A stretch of 17,976 nt of DNA, taken from positions 1 to 17,976 of the forward strand of contig JAYTVD010000129.1 in NCBI GenBank assembly GCA_043744175.1, given 5' to 3'. How positions within the stretch are numbered: position 1 is the first letter of the stretch; every line of letters starts with the position of its first letter. This DNA comes from JANMEX01 sp043744175. Lineage in GTDB: Bacteria > Pseudomonadota > Alphaproteobacteria > Rhizobiales > Rhizobiaceae. The position numbers and the translations under genes are program-made. Positions 1 to 7,040 of this stretch are shown here, piece by piece. The notes under the pieces were generated by a model that did not search any database, was not told the DNA's origin, and worked only from the letters and a program-made list of their open reading frames with translations.

Positions 1-369
1 ATCCAGCCCCAGACTAAAGGCTCTCTGTTGCAGGTCCGGCACAATAGGCTTGCCGTCCTGGGTCGCTTGAAAATCAAGGAAATTATCGGACTCAGTATCC
101 GGAACGCCATCCATAAAATCGCCGGAACCAGTCACATCAGGAAACGGAAACGCAATCAGGCTTTCAACGTCCTTGTCGGAATTATTGTGGAAAATATAAT
201 CGACGGTGACCTTCTCCATCGAAATATAGAGCTTTTCATCCGCCATCGACACATTTTCATTTTGAACATAAATGAGCCCGCCAGCCGCCACTTGCGCAGT
301 CGTGTCATTGGCAAATGCAGGCGCAGTCGTCAGCCATAGCGTCGCCACCAATCCAGCTAAATTTTTCAT
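1..369 (-). CDS. DUF4424 family exported protein (N-terminal part, cut by window edge)
   Basis: The frame opens with ATG at 369 and stays open to base 1, giving the first 123 residues; the rest lies outside the window. Residues 1 to about 20 (MKNLAGLVATLWLTTAPAFA) form a classic Sec signal peptide with an AFA cleavage site, so the product is probably periplasmic or secreted. The mature start (NDTTAQVAAGGLIYVQNE), followed by YIFHNNSDKDVESLIAFPFPD, matches my recollection of the DUF4424 family. Those proteins are of unknown function, with a similar 'hydrophobic strand, HN.S, AFP.PD' opening. A GGGGAG ribosome binding site lies 6 bases before the ATG, which fixes the start. The gene lies 51 bases downstream of thyA on the same strand with no clear terminator between, so co-transcription is possible. 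Family assignment is from pattern memory. Confidence 0.75.
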   Translation of the reverse strand, partial: MKNLAGLVATLWLTTAPAFANDTTAQVAAGGLIYVQNENVSMADEKLYISMEKVTVDYIFHNNSDKDVESLIAFPFPDVTGSGDFMDGVPDTESDNFLDFQATQDGKPIVPDLQQRAFSLGLD

Positions 370-420
370 TGTGTCTCCCCGCATCAAGCGCCACCGGCGT
401 GAAACCTAGTGCATCACGAT

Positions 421-1215
421 TTAGACCGCAATCGGTGCTTTGATGCGCGCGTCAGGTTCATAGCCCTGCAATTCAAAATCCTCGAACTTGAAGCTGAATA
501 TGTCCTTCACATCAGGATTGATAATCATCTTCGGCAGCGCCTTTGGGGTCCGCGTAAGTTGCAACTTAGCCTGCTCAAAATGATTAGCATAAATGTGCGC
601 GTCGCCTAACGTATGGATAAATTCACCCGCCTCCAGCCCGCACACTTGTGCCACCATCATCGTCAGCAGTGCATACGAGGCGATATTAAACGGCACGCCC
701 AAGAATATATCCGCAGAGCGCTGATAAAGCTGGCATGATAATTTGCCATTGGCGACATGAAACTGGAACAGACAATGGCAAGGCGGCAGCGCCATTTGGT
801 CCACCTGCGCCGGATTCCAAGCCGAAACAATCAGGCGCCGCGATGACGGGTTCTTTTTGATCTGCTCAATGAGGTTGGTAATCTGGTCAATCGACCCGCC
901 ATCCGGCGATGGCCACGAGCGCCATTGATAGCCATACACCGGCCCCAGCTCGCCCTTGTCATCGGCCCAATCATCCCAAATTGAAACGCCGTTATTTTTC
1001 AGATACTTAATATTGGTATCGCCCGCCAGAAACCACAAAAGCTCATGGATAATCGACTTCAAGTGCAATTTCTTGGTGGTGAGAACTGGAAATCCATCGG
1101 CCAAATTATAGCGCATTTGGTAGCCAAACACCGAGCGCGTGCCCGTCCCCGTACGGTCCCCGCGATCAACACCGGTGTCAAGCACATGTTGCAGCAGCGT
1201 TAAGTAGGCGCGCAT
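421..1215 (-). CDS. thyA: Thymidylate synthase
   Basis: It converts dUMP to dTMP using 5,10-methylenetetrahydrofolate, the last step of de novo thymidylate synthesis in the cytosol. The product is 264 residues, the same length as the E. coli enzyme, and key residues fall at the same numbers. These are Arg21 in DRTGTGTRS (phosphate binding), Glu58, Trp80, the SSRR pair Arg126/Arg127, the nucleophile Cys146 in PPCHC, Arg166 and Asp169 in QRSADIFLG, Asn177, and His207/Tyr209 in DAHIY. The C-terminus KAPIAV matches the mobile tail that closes over the active site. AAGGA sits 7 bases before the ATG. Nothing looks broken, and I see no thyX here. DUF4424 lies downstream on the same strand. Confidence 0.98.
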   Translation of the reverse strand: MRAYLTLLQHVLDTGVDRGDRTGTGTRSVFGYQMRYNLADGFPVLTTKKLHLKSIIHELLWFLAGDTNIKYLKNNGVSIWDDWADDKGELGPVYGYQWRSWPSPDGGSIDQITNLIEQIKKNPSSRRLIVSAWNPAQVDQMALPPCHCLFQFHVANGKLSCQLYQRSADIFLGVPFNIASYALLTMMVAQVCGLEAGEFIHTLGDAHIYANHFEQAKLQLTRTPKALPKMIINPDVKDIFSFKFEDFELQGYEPDARIKAPIAV

Positions 1216-1273
1216 GGTTGGTCCTTACGATTCGAGACTTGGATTATTGGCGCAAAACCCAACCGCAAAGCAA

Positions 1274-1309
1274 CAAAAAACCCCGGCCACTTAACGCAGC
1301 CGGGGTCTT
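1274..1309 (-). terminator. Rho-independent terminator of the DUF2853 gene
   Basis: Read on the minus strand, the stem CCCCGGC/GCCGGGG (arms 1299-1305 and 1281-1287, 11-base loop) is followed by a run of six T. It begins about 20 bases after the stop codon of the DUF2853 gene, which places it as that gene's terminator and separates it from thyA. Confidence 0.85.
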
Positions 1310-1324
1310 GTTCAACTTCAAAAC

Positions 1325-1636
1325 TTATAGTGCAGCCAGCTTACCAAGATGCTTGGCAACGAGATAGTAGAATGTGACGCGGCCCTTAGAGCGGTCAGCC
1401 TTCATTGTCTCGCAAACAGCGGCAATAATACCGTCGCATTTCGCTACATCAGATTCGCCAAATTTCTTAAAGCACCACTTTTCACGAACGCGGTCGAGTT
1501 CAGCAGGATCGCTGCATGAAACCAGCGATGAATCCTTGTTGCGCAGTGCAATGCCAAGGTGCTTTACAATTTTACCAACGATTGCTTCGTCAGCGGTAGC
1601 ATCGTACTTACGTACGTCTGCCAAATAATCGGCCAT
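1325..1636 (-). CDS. DUF2853 family protein
   Basis: A 103-residue protein of the DUF2853 family, a small helical cytosolic family of unknown function found largely in proteobacteria. It starts MADYLADVRKYD, has a Cys-containing middle (SSLVSCSDPAELDRVREKWCFKKFG, about residues 37-60) and a basic C-terminus ending VAKHLGKLAAL. I chose the ATG at 1636 because AAGGGG lies about 8 bases upstream and the family normally begins at this methionine. The frame can be extended to an ATG at 1675, but those 13 extra residues lack family character and would swallow the ribosome binding site. It is a single-gene unit with its own terminator. No catalytic motif is visible, so the function is unknown. Confidence 0.85.
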   Translation of the reverse strand: MADYLADVRKYDATADEAIVGKIVKHLGIALRNKDSSLVSCSDPAELDRVREKWCFKKFGESDVAKCDGIIAAVCETMKADRSKGRVTFYYLVAKHLGKLAAL

Positions 1637-1877
1637 AAGGTATCCCCTTCTTGAAGAATAAAAACTGTCCCTCAAGGTTCGGCTTTTTTCGGTTCTATAT
1701 TATGCCAGTAGCGTCACCTTTGCGCGAATGTCGCTGACAGATTGCACTTAGTCAAGTGATACCCCTTTCAAACCTGCGGTAAACCACATATATGTGTGTT
1801 GTCGGCTTGCCGACTATGGTGATAAATGGCCGTTATAATAAACCTTTCGGACCCGGGGGCGGTACCCGGCGCCTCCA

Positions 1878-1905
1878 CCATATAACAGAATCAGCTGTTA
1901 TATGG
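1878..1905 (+). other. Spacer hairpin joining the two tmRNA pieces
   Basis: CCATATAACAG (1878-1888) and CTGTTATATGG (1895-1905) form a perfect 11-bp stem with a 6-base loop. The stem includes the CCA end and stacks on the acceptor stem through a single A-C mismatch (1877/1906). The precursor should therefore fold as one long hairpin whose tip is cut away when the two mature pieces are made. Confidence 0.8.
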
Positions 1906-1990
1906 CGGGGGCGAAATAGGATCGACGAGGGCGTAAAAAGCGTGTTTTTGCCCGGCATGGTACCACCGTCATCGGACTAAATCGCTAGTT

Positions 1991-2029
1991 GCAAATGACA
2001 ACAACGCGGAAGTACGTCTCGCTGCCTAA
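1991..2029 (+). other. tmRNA tag-peptide reading frame (ANDNNAEVRLAA-stop)
   Basis: Twelve codons from the resume codon GCA to TAA encode ANDNNAEVRLAA. With the alanine carried by the tmRNA, the tag is A-ANDNNAEVRLAA. The front part ANDN is the region alphaproteobacterial SspB recognises, and the final LAA is a ClpX degron of the usual type. Confidence 0.93.
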
Positions 2030-2209
2030 TGGCGGTGTGACACTTCAAATCAAGCCCTTATCCTTCGCAGGCTAAGGCGGGGCCCGGAGGTGCCTGGCAA
2101 CAGAAACCTCCACTTTTCCCTTTTTAACTTTCCGCAACGATTGCAGTTTACCTAATGCTCAGTCCGGTTTAGACCTATGTCTAGAGAATTCGATTCCTGA
2201 AGGGGCATC

Positions 2210-2776
2210 ATGCCGCAAGATCTGATCCGTTATGATATTTTGGCACAAGATGCGCTGCGCGGCGTCATCCGCAAGGTGCTGATCGAAGTCACGCGGACTG
2301 GCCTGCCCGGCAATCACCATTTTTTCATAACATTCGTTACCGGCGCACCGGGCGTGCGCATTTCCTCGCGCCTCAAGGAAAAATATCCGGAACAAATGAC
2401 CATCGTCATCCAACACCAGTATTGGGATTTGGATGTAACGGAAACCGGCTTTGAAGTGACGCTGACATTCAGTGACATTGCGGAAAAGCTGGCCATCCCC
2501 TACGCCGCCATTCGCGGCTTCTACGATCCATCAGTGAACTTTGAGCTTGAGTTCGAAGTTAAGGCCGAGTCTGCCGTTGAGCCGACGCATGAAGCCTTGC
2601 ATGTTGTTAAAGATGTTCCTGTCTCAATTGAGCCAATCAAGGCGTCGCCAAAGGCCAAAGCCTCACCAAAAGCCAAGGCCGAAAAAGTGGTAGCGCCCGC
2701 GGCAAAATCTACCGAAGACGAAGCAAAGCCAACAGCGTCCGTCGTGTCACTGGATGCATTCCGCAAAAACAAATAA
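2210..2776 (+). CDS. sspB: ClpXP protease specificity-enhancing factor SspB
   Basis: This adaptor binds ssrA-tagged proteins and delivers them to the ClpXP protease in the cytosol. The 188-residue protein has the folded substrate-binding domain at about residues 5-120, including IRKVLIEV, GLPGNHHFFITFVT, EQMTIVIQHQYWDL and IPYAAIRGFYDPSVNF. A low-complexity Lys/Ala/Pro/Glu linker follows at about 141-175. The C-terminal VVSLDAFRKNK is the ClpX-docking tail typical of the alphaproteobacterial form. The linker holds a tandem duplication, KASPKAKASPKAKA. AAGGGG about 6 bases before the ATG supports the start. It lies about 100 bases downstream of ssrA and overlaps the next gene through TAATG, which suggests translational coupling. 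Confidence 0.95.
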   Translation: MPQDLIRYDILAQDALRGVIRKVLIEVTRTGLPGNHHFFITFVTGAPGVRISSRLKEKYPEQMTIVIQHQYWDLDVTETGFEVTLTFSDIAEKLAIPYAAIRGFYDPSVNFELEFEVKAESAVEPTHEALHVVKDVPVSIEPIKASPKAKASPKAKAEKVVAPAAKSTEDEAKPTASVVSLDAFRKNK

Positions 2777-2961
2777 TGGCCGAAGTCGTCAACCTGCGGG
2801 CTGCACGAAAATCCAAACTGCAGGTTGATAAAGAAACCATTGCCGCGCAAAACCGAGCGAAATTCGGCCAGCCAAAAGCTGTGAAATCGTTGGAGTCGGC
2901 ACAAGCCAAATTAGTCGGCACCCGTCTCGACGGCCACAAGCTCACCAAAGACCCGGCATGA
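2776..2961 (+). CDS. DUF4169 family protein
   Basis: A 61-residue, strongly basic and probably helical protein of the DUF4169 family, whose function is unknown. The N-terminal MAEVVNLRAARK followed by a Lys/Glu/Ala-rich helix and AQNRAKFG, then a C-terminal LDGHKL, is the family pattern as I recall it. Its ATG overlaps the sspB stop (TAATG) and its TGA overlaps the next start (ATGA), so all three genes are probably translated from one message. The conserved linkage to sspB in alphaproteobacteria hints at a related role, but nothing in the sequence shows it. Confidence 0.85.
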   Translation: MAEVVNLRAARKSKLQVDKETIAAQNRAKFGQPKAVKSLESAQAKLVGTRLDGHKLTKDPA

Positions 2962-3176
2962 GCACAATCAAAAAGCGCTCGGTCTCCCTTCACGGCCACC
3001 GCACCTCATTTTCCGTCGAGGATGAGTTTTTTCAGATTTTGGAATCTATGGCGAAATCGCAAGCCATCCCCCTCGCCCGCCTCATCGCCAATATCGATGA
3101 AGCACGCGAGCCAAACTCAAATCTTTCCTCGGCGCTTCGCCTCGCCGCGCTCGCCAGCGTCAGGTCCGATGCCTAA
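2958..3176 (+). CDS. Ribbon-helix-helix domain protein (RHH_4 type)
   Basis: A 72-residue protein with a ribbon-helix-helix fold of the RHH_4 type. The strand KKRSVSLHGHRTSFSVEDEF is followed by helices FFQILESMAKSQ and PLARLIANIDEAR, ending in an alanine-rich helix. RHH folds usually dimerise and bind DNA; whether this short version does is not known to me. It is coupled to the DUF4169 gene by an ATGA overlap and ends the sspB operon. The convergent AsmA gene ends 17 bases away. Confidence 0.85.
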   Translation: MSTIKKRSVSLHGHRTSFSVEDEFFQILESMAKSQAIPLARLIANIDEAREPNSNLSSALRLAALASVRSDA

Positions 3177-3180
3177 GCCG

Positions 3181-3193
3181 ACGCTTTAAGCGT
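3181..3193. terminator. Weak hairpin between convergent genes
   Basis: The near-palindrome ACGCTT-T-AAGCGT fills the 17-base gap between the stop of the RHH gene (plus) and the stop of the AsmA gene (minus). No T run follows on either strand, so a bidirectional terminator role is only suggested by position. Confidence 0.3.
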
Positions 3194-6100
3194 TTATGGC
3201 TTTGGCAGATTCAAATCGAAGTTTTGCAGGACACCATCAACAGTGTTCGGATCAGGAACTACAGTCGGCGGGCTTTGAAGCGCGTTTTGCGCCTCAGCGT
3301 CGGCCTTCGCCTTTGCGTCTGCCGCGGCCTTCGCATCAGCCTCGGCCTTAGCCTGCGCTTCTGCTTGCGCCTTTGCTTCCGCCTCCAGCCGCGCCTGCTC
3401 TTGCGCCCACGCCGCCGCCATTAGTTCCGCCTTTGTCTTGGCGTCGCGTCGCACAGCCTCATCACGCAGTTCAGCCTTCCGGTCCCGCTCAGCATAGGCC
3501 AATTTAATTTGTGCCACATCGCGCCGCAGCCGCTGCTTCTCCACCAACGCGGCCTGCATATCCTCCACACGCGCCTGCTCAATTTCCAAAGCCCGCTGAG
3601 TAAGAAACTGCGTCATCGGCTGCGCGTCAAATTTCAGACTGCTTTCAGTGCCCCCTCGCTTAAATGAAAACGGCACCGTTGGCTCCGCGCCCGTCACCGC
3701 CTCTAGCCCCGCCGCATAGGCAATCGCACCGTCAATCGTGAGTGAACTATCACTTGCATCAGCGCTAATATTCGCAGTCAATTTCGCACCCGCAGCATCA
3801 GCGCTCAACCCCGCCATCCGCAGCGCACCACCCGCAACCGTCCATGCAAAATCAGTATCGGGAAGCGCAAATTCACCGCCACGAACATTCTTTTCAATCA
3901 GCGCCTCAACCACACTCTGGGCAGGCGCCTTGTCTTGGCTCCGTATCGCGTCCAGCATGGTTTCGTATCCACTCCGTGCGATCCCCGATACATTCCCGTG
4001 CACCAGCCGTGCGACTCCCGACCCGGTCAAAGACGCAGCTAGGCCCTCCGCGCTCTTGCCTGTGGCAGACAGCGAACCCGAAATATCCGCCGCACCAGTC
4101 ACCGCTTTTTGCCCCAAAAGCGTCGCCATATCTGCGCCCGAAAATTTGAAATCTCCACTAAAAGAGCCATCGCCAGAGGTGTTAGAAATCTCGAAATTAC
4201 CCTCAAGTTTGCCACCCGAAACGGCCGTTTGAAGTCCCTCCAAACGCATGCCATTGGCGCTAAACTTGGCATCCATCACGGCGTCCTTGCCCTCGCCCAG
4301 CACCCCTAACCCAAGCGTTTTCGCAGCGATTTTCAACGACCCGTCAAATGGCGTTACCGGCTGCGTGGCGAACGGACTTGTTGCCGTATGCATCCCGTCA
4401 CCATCAAAAGCGCCAGTGCCAAATATGTTTTCACCGAGCCATTTGGCATCAAGATAATCGACATTAAGCGCACCATCTAATTTCGTACGCTCACCAAAAG
4501 TCACATTAATACCGCCACTTAGCGCATTTTCTGCAACAGATGCATCTATCGCATTAAGATGGAAAACATCATCGGAATAAGCAATATTGCTACCAAACTT
4601 CACCGGCGTTCCAGTACCAACACCAGCAAACACCAAACCAGTCGCGTTCAAATAGGGGTCTAAATCATCGGAATTTGAGCTCAGTTCGCCCGCAATATTC
4701 GTCGGCACATCGCCGCCCTGCATCGTGCCATCGAAATTCAAAACAGTCCCGGCTGCGCTTGCTTTCACCGTTGTTTTCATGCCCTCACGGACGCTACCTT
4801 CACCGCTAAATTCCACGGTAGCTGGCCCCGGCGCGCCTAAGGGAACAACCGGAATTCCAGTCAGCGTGACCAGCGCCAACGGATCTTCTTGCGTCACACT
4901 AGCTTGCCAAGTCCCGTTCAAACCATAAACATCATCCAGCGCACCGGTGGTATTTATCGCCACAGTAAGCCCGCCCGAGGCAGCCTTGGCGGTCGAACTT
5001 ATGGTGAGATTTCTGACCCCATTATCCAGTGCCGTACTAGCGGTTATCGACGATTGAAGGTCCGCCAAAAGCCCCGGCCACGCGTTCACACGATCAGCGA
5101 ATTTGGCCAGAAATGCATTCTGCGGAAAATTATTCTGTAATAAATTCAATAGGTCAGCACCATCTGCACTAACAACAGACGCATCAAGCGTTGCCGCAGG
5201 ACTATCCGGAAATCCAGTAACAGTGCCGGTGGCAGAGAGCGACGCGCCCCCCAAATCTGTCACCATGAGGCGGTCAATATCTGCCTTATCTCCCTTCAAA
5301 CGAAGTGATAATCCAAGTGCTTTTGCTTCTAAACCATTGTGCGAAACCGGACCGGCATCCAGAGTTATATTCAAATCGGTCCCCGCAAAACGGCTCTTAC
5401 CGCTACCATCGAGAACACCAGTGGTCAGCACCGATAGCGCATCAAGCTGCAACGCCCCGCCCGTTAGAACCAGCGAAATTGCCGGTCTCGCGCCGTCAGT
5501 GCGTCGTTCTGCCTTACCCTTAAAGGTCGTCGTCCCCAGCGCCAATTCGAGATTTTCAAACGTCTGAATTTCCGGTGCTAACACGACTCTGGATGAGAAA
5601 CCCAGCGCCTCAAGGCGCCGAATAGAAGCGTCCACGCTGCCCGTCAGCCAGTTCGCCAAGCCCGCTGGCTGGTTGGATGCAACGAGCAAATTGCCAGCAA
5701 AACCAAACTTGTCACCGCGCGAAAGCAGCCCGTCGGCCTCCAATTTTGTGCGTCCCGGCAGTGTCGCTTTGAAGCCATTCACCCGCCACGCACCAGCCTC
5801 TGGCGCGGCCTTGAATGCGATCTCGCGGATGGTTGTATCGCCCGCCACAATCGCAGGAAGGTTGACGTCAAGCGTGCCGGGCATGGAGGGAAATGGCACC
5901 GTGTCGACGAACTGTCGGAAAGCCTTAAGCCTATCCACTGGCGCTGACGAAGCACTTGCAACGCCAGCATCCGCCGCGATATTCACCTGCGTTCCGTCCA
6001 CCTTAAATGCAAAGGCAGGCGTCGCCCCAAATGTCACTTGTCCAGTGCCAGTGGCAACATATGGATCATCCTTAGGCCCTGTTTCTAAACGATATTCCGG

Positions 6101-6937
6101 TAAATTGAGCGCATCGGCACCCATCTCGAATTTGCCTGAAAGCCGGTAAGGTGTTCCCTCTTCTGCCACCACGCCATAGCCGTCTTTCAATTGCGGCTGC
6201 GATGGCTCCGTCAGCGTCGCGGGTCGCAATGCAAACTTTCCTGCATATGTTAGCGCGCCCTCTTTGGTGCTCGCGCTTCCGTCCAACTCGGCAACCACGG
6301 AGCGGTCTGACGGGATAATCCGCATATTGAGCGGCAGGGTACCCTTATCGCTCATCTGCCCCGTTGCACCGTCAATCTTGAGCGGCTCGCCATCAAAAAG
6401 CATGTCGCCATTAAGACGCCAAGGCCCTGTAAGCGCCCGCGCTGCAACAGTAGCACTTGGAATATCCAGCCGGTGCGTTGTTCCAGATGCCTCACTCAAA
6501 ATGTCAATTTGGCCATTGCTAATGACCATATTTTCAACAGTAATTTTACCGGCATCAAACGGCGTATTCGGTCTTAATGTCCAATTTACGATGCCGTCCT
6601 TATCAACCGAAACAACGCCATGAGGCGCGTCCACGCGCATGTCAAAAATCAGCACTTCGCCCGAAAGAAACGGCGCAAGCTCCGCGTCCATGGAAAACTT
6701 ATCCATAGTCAAAACCGGATTTTCGCTGTCCTCGCCGACACGCACATTTTCAAATGTCACGGAAGGAAACGGCAGCAACCGCGCCGAAGCTGCTCCCGCC
6801 ACTTTGACAGGACGGCCCAAAATCTTGGTGGCCTCCGCCTCAAAACTCGCCTTATAGCCCGTCCAATCGACAAAATAAGGCGCCAGCAGCGCCGCCATAA
6901 GCGCCGCCACAACCAACCCGCCGATAATGACAAACAA
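3194..6937 (-). CDS. AsmA family envelope protein
   Basis: A 1247-residue inner-membrane-anchored protein of the AsmA family, whose members are linked to outer-membrane biogenesis and lipid movement across the periplasm. Residues 1 to about 22 form one membrane anchor. The family signature YFVDWTGYKASFEAEATKIL then leads into GRPVKVAG, and long beta-rich repeats follow to about residue 1090. The last 150 or so residues differ: a charged coiled coil (RALEIEQARVEDMQAALVEKQRL...) and then an Ala/Lys/Glu/Gln-rich helix with repeated AEAKAQ/ADAKA units. The given start is TTG at 6937. Upstream, GGGAGG (6954-6959) is better spaced for a CTG at 6946; no ATG or GTG exists in the frame before the stop at 6985. 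So the start is uncertain by three residues. Substrate and partner are unknown. Confidence 0.88.
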   Translation of the reverse strand: MFVIIGGLVVAALMAALLAPYFVDWTGYKASFEAEATKILGRPVKVAGAASARLLPFPSVTFENVRVGEDSENPVLTMDKFSMDAELAPFLSGEVLIFDMRVDAPHGVVSVDKDGIVNWTLRPNTPFDAGKITVENMVISNGQIDILSEASGTTHRLDIPSATVAARALTGPWRLNGDMLFDGEPLKIDGATGQMSDKGTLPLNMRIIPSDRSVVAELDGSASTKEGALTYAGKFALRPATLTEPSQPQLKDGYGVVAEEGTPYRLSGKFEMGADALNLPEYRLETGPKDDPYVATGTGQVTFGATPAFAFKVDGTQVNIAADAGVASASSAPVDRLKAFRQFVDTVPFPSMPGTLDVNLPAIVAGDTTIREIAFKAAPEAGAWRVNGFKATLPGRTKLEADGLLSRGDKFGFAGNLLVASNQPAGLANWLTGSVDASIRRLEALGFSSRVVLAPEIQTFENLELALGTTTFKGKAERRTDGARPAISLVLTGGALQLDALSVLTTGVLDGSGKSRFAGTDLNITLDAGPVSHNGLEAKALGLSLRLKGDKADIDRLMVTDLGGASLSATGTVTGFPDSPAATLDASVVSADGADLLNLLQNNFPQNAFLAKFADRVNAWPGLLADLQSSITASTALDNGVRNLTISSTAKAASGGLTVAINTTGALDDVYGLNGTWQASVTQEDPLALVTLTGIPVVPLGAPGPATVEFSGEGSVREGMKTTVKASAAGTVLNFDGTMQGGDVPTNIAGELSSNSDDLDPYLNATGLVFAGVGTGTPVKFGSNIAYSDDVFHLNAIDASVAENALSGGINVTFGERTKLDGALNVDYLDAKWLGENIFGTGAFDGDGMHTATSPFATQPVTPFDGSLKIAAKTLGLGVLGEGKDAVMDAKFSANGMRLEGLQTAVSGGKLEGNFEISNTSGDGSFSGDFKFSGADMATLLGQKAVTGAADISGSLSATGKSAEGLAASLTGSGVARLVHGNVSGIARSGYETMLDAIRSQDKAPAQSVVEALIEKNVRGGEFALPDTDFAWTVAGGALRMAGLSADAAGAKLTANISADASDSSLTIDGAIAYAAGLEAVTGAEPTVPFSFKRGGTESSLKFDAQPMTQFLTQRALEIEQARVEDMQAALVEKQRLRRDVAQIKLAYAERDRKAELRDEAVRRDAKTKAELMAAAWAQEQARLEAEAKAQAEAQAKAEADAKAAADAKAKADAEAQNALQSPPTVVPDPNTVDGVLQNFDLNLPKP

Positions 6938-7040
6938 CCGTGCCAGCCGAACCTCCCGAACTCCTGCGCCACCATGGGGTGGTCAGGGGTAAAGCGTCAA
7001 GAGTTTGAGTGACTGGGGTGGCTGAAAGATGGTGCAGTGT

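Larger units (their letters stand above)
1800..2113 (+). ncRNA. ssrA: tmRNA, circularly permuted two-piece form
   Basis: It rescues stalled ribosomes and tags the nascent chain. The gene is permuted. The acceptor piece comes first (about 1800-1880, ending CGCCTCC-A-CCA at 1870-1880). A 26-base spacer follows (1881-1906), then the coding piece (1907 to about 2113). GGGGGCG at 1907-1913 pairs with CGCCTCC at 1870-1876 and leaves a G-U at the third pair, the identity element for alanyl-tRNA synthetase. The T stem is CCGGG/CCCGG at 1853-1857/1865-1869. The coding piece has the tmRNA signature AGGATCGACGAGGG, the tag frame, and a 3' stem GGAGGT/ACCTCC (2086-2091/2106-2111). This arrangement is known from alphaproteobacteria. 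The acceptor 5' end and coding 3' end are estimates; the inner ends are precise. Confidence 0.95.

Noticed and set aside
1637..1675. 13-codon extension of the DUF2853 protein
   Set aside because: It would cover the good ribosome binding site of the internal ATG and does not fit the family start.
1792..1980. 62-codon open frame on the plus strand
   Set aside because: It lies across the acceptor piece, spacer and coding-piece start of the tmRNA; the RNA pairing explains the sequence.
3290..3400. Repetitive GC-rich stretch that could be taken for a minisatellite
   Set aside because: It encodes the Ala/Lys/Glu-rich helical tail of the AsmA protein, and the repetition follows from that composition.
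5673..6149. 158-codon open frame opposite the AsmA gene, and similar ones across 3224-7012
   Set aside because: Low-complexity Ser/Pro/Ala products, antisense to a clear AsmA gene, with no recognisable motif.
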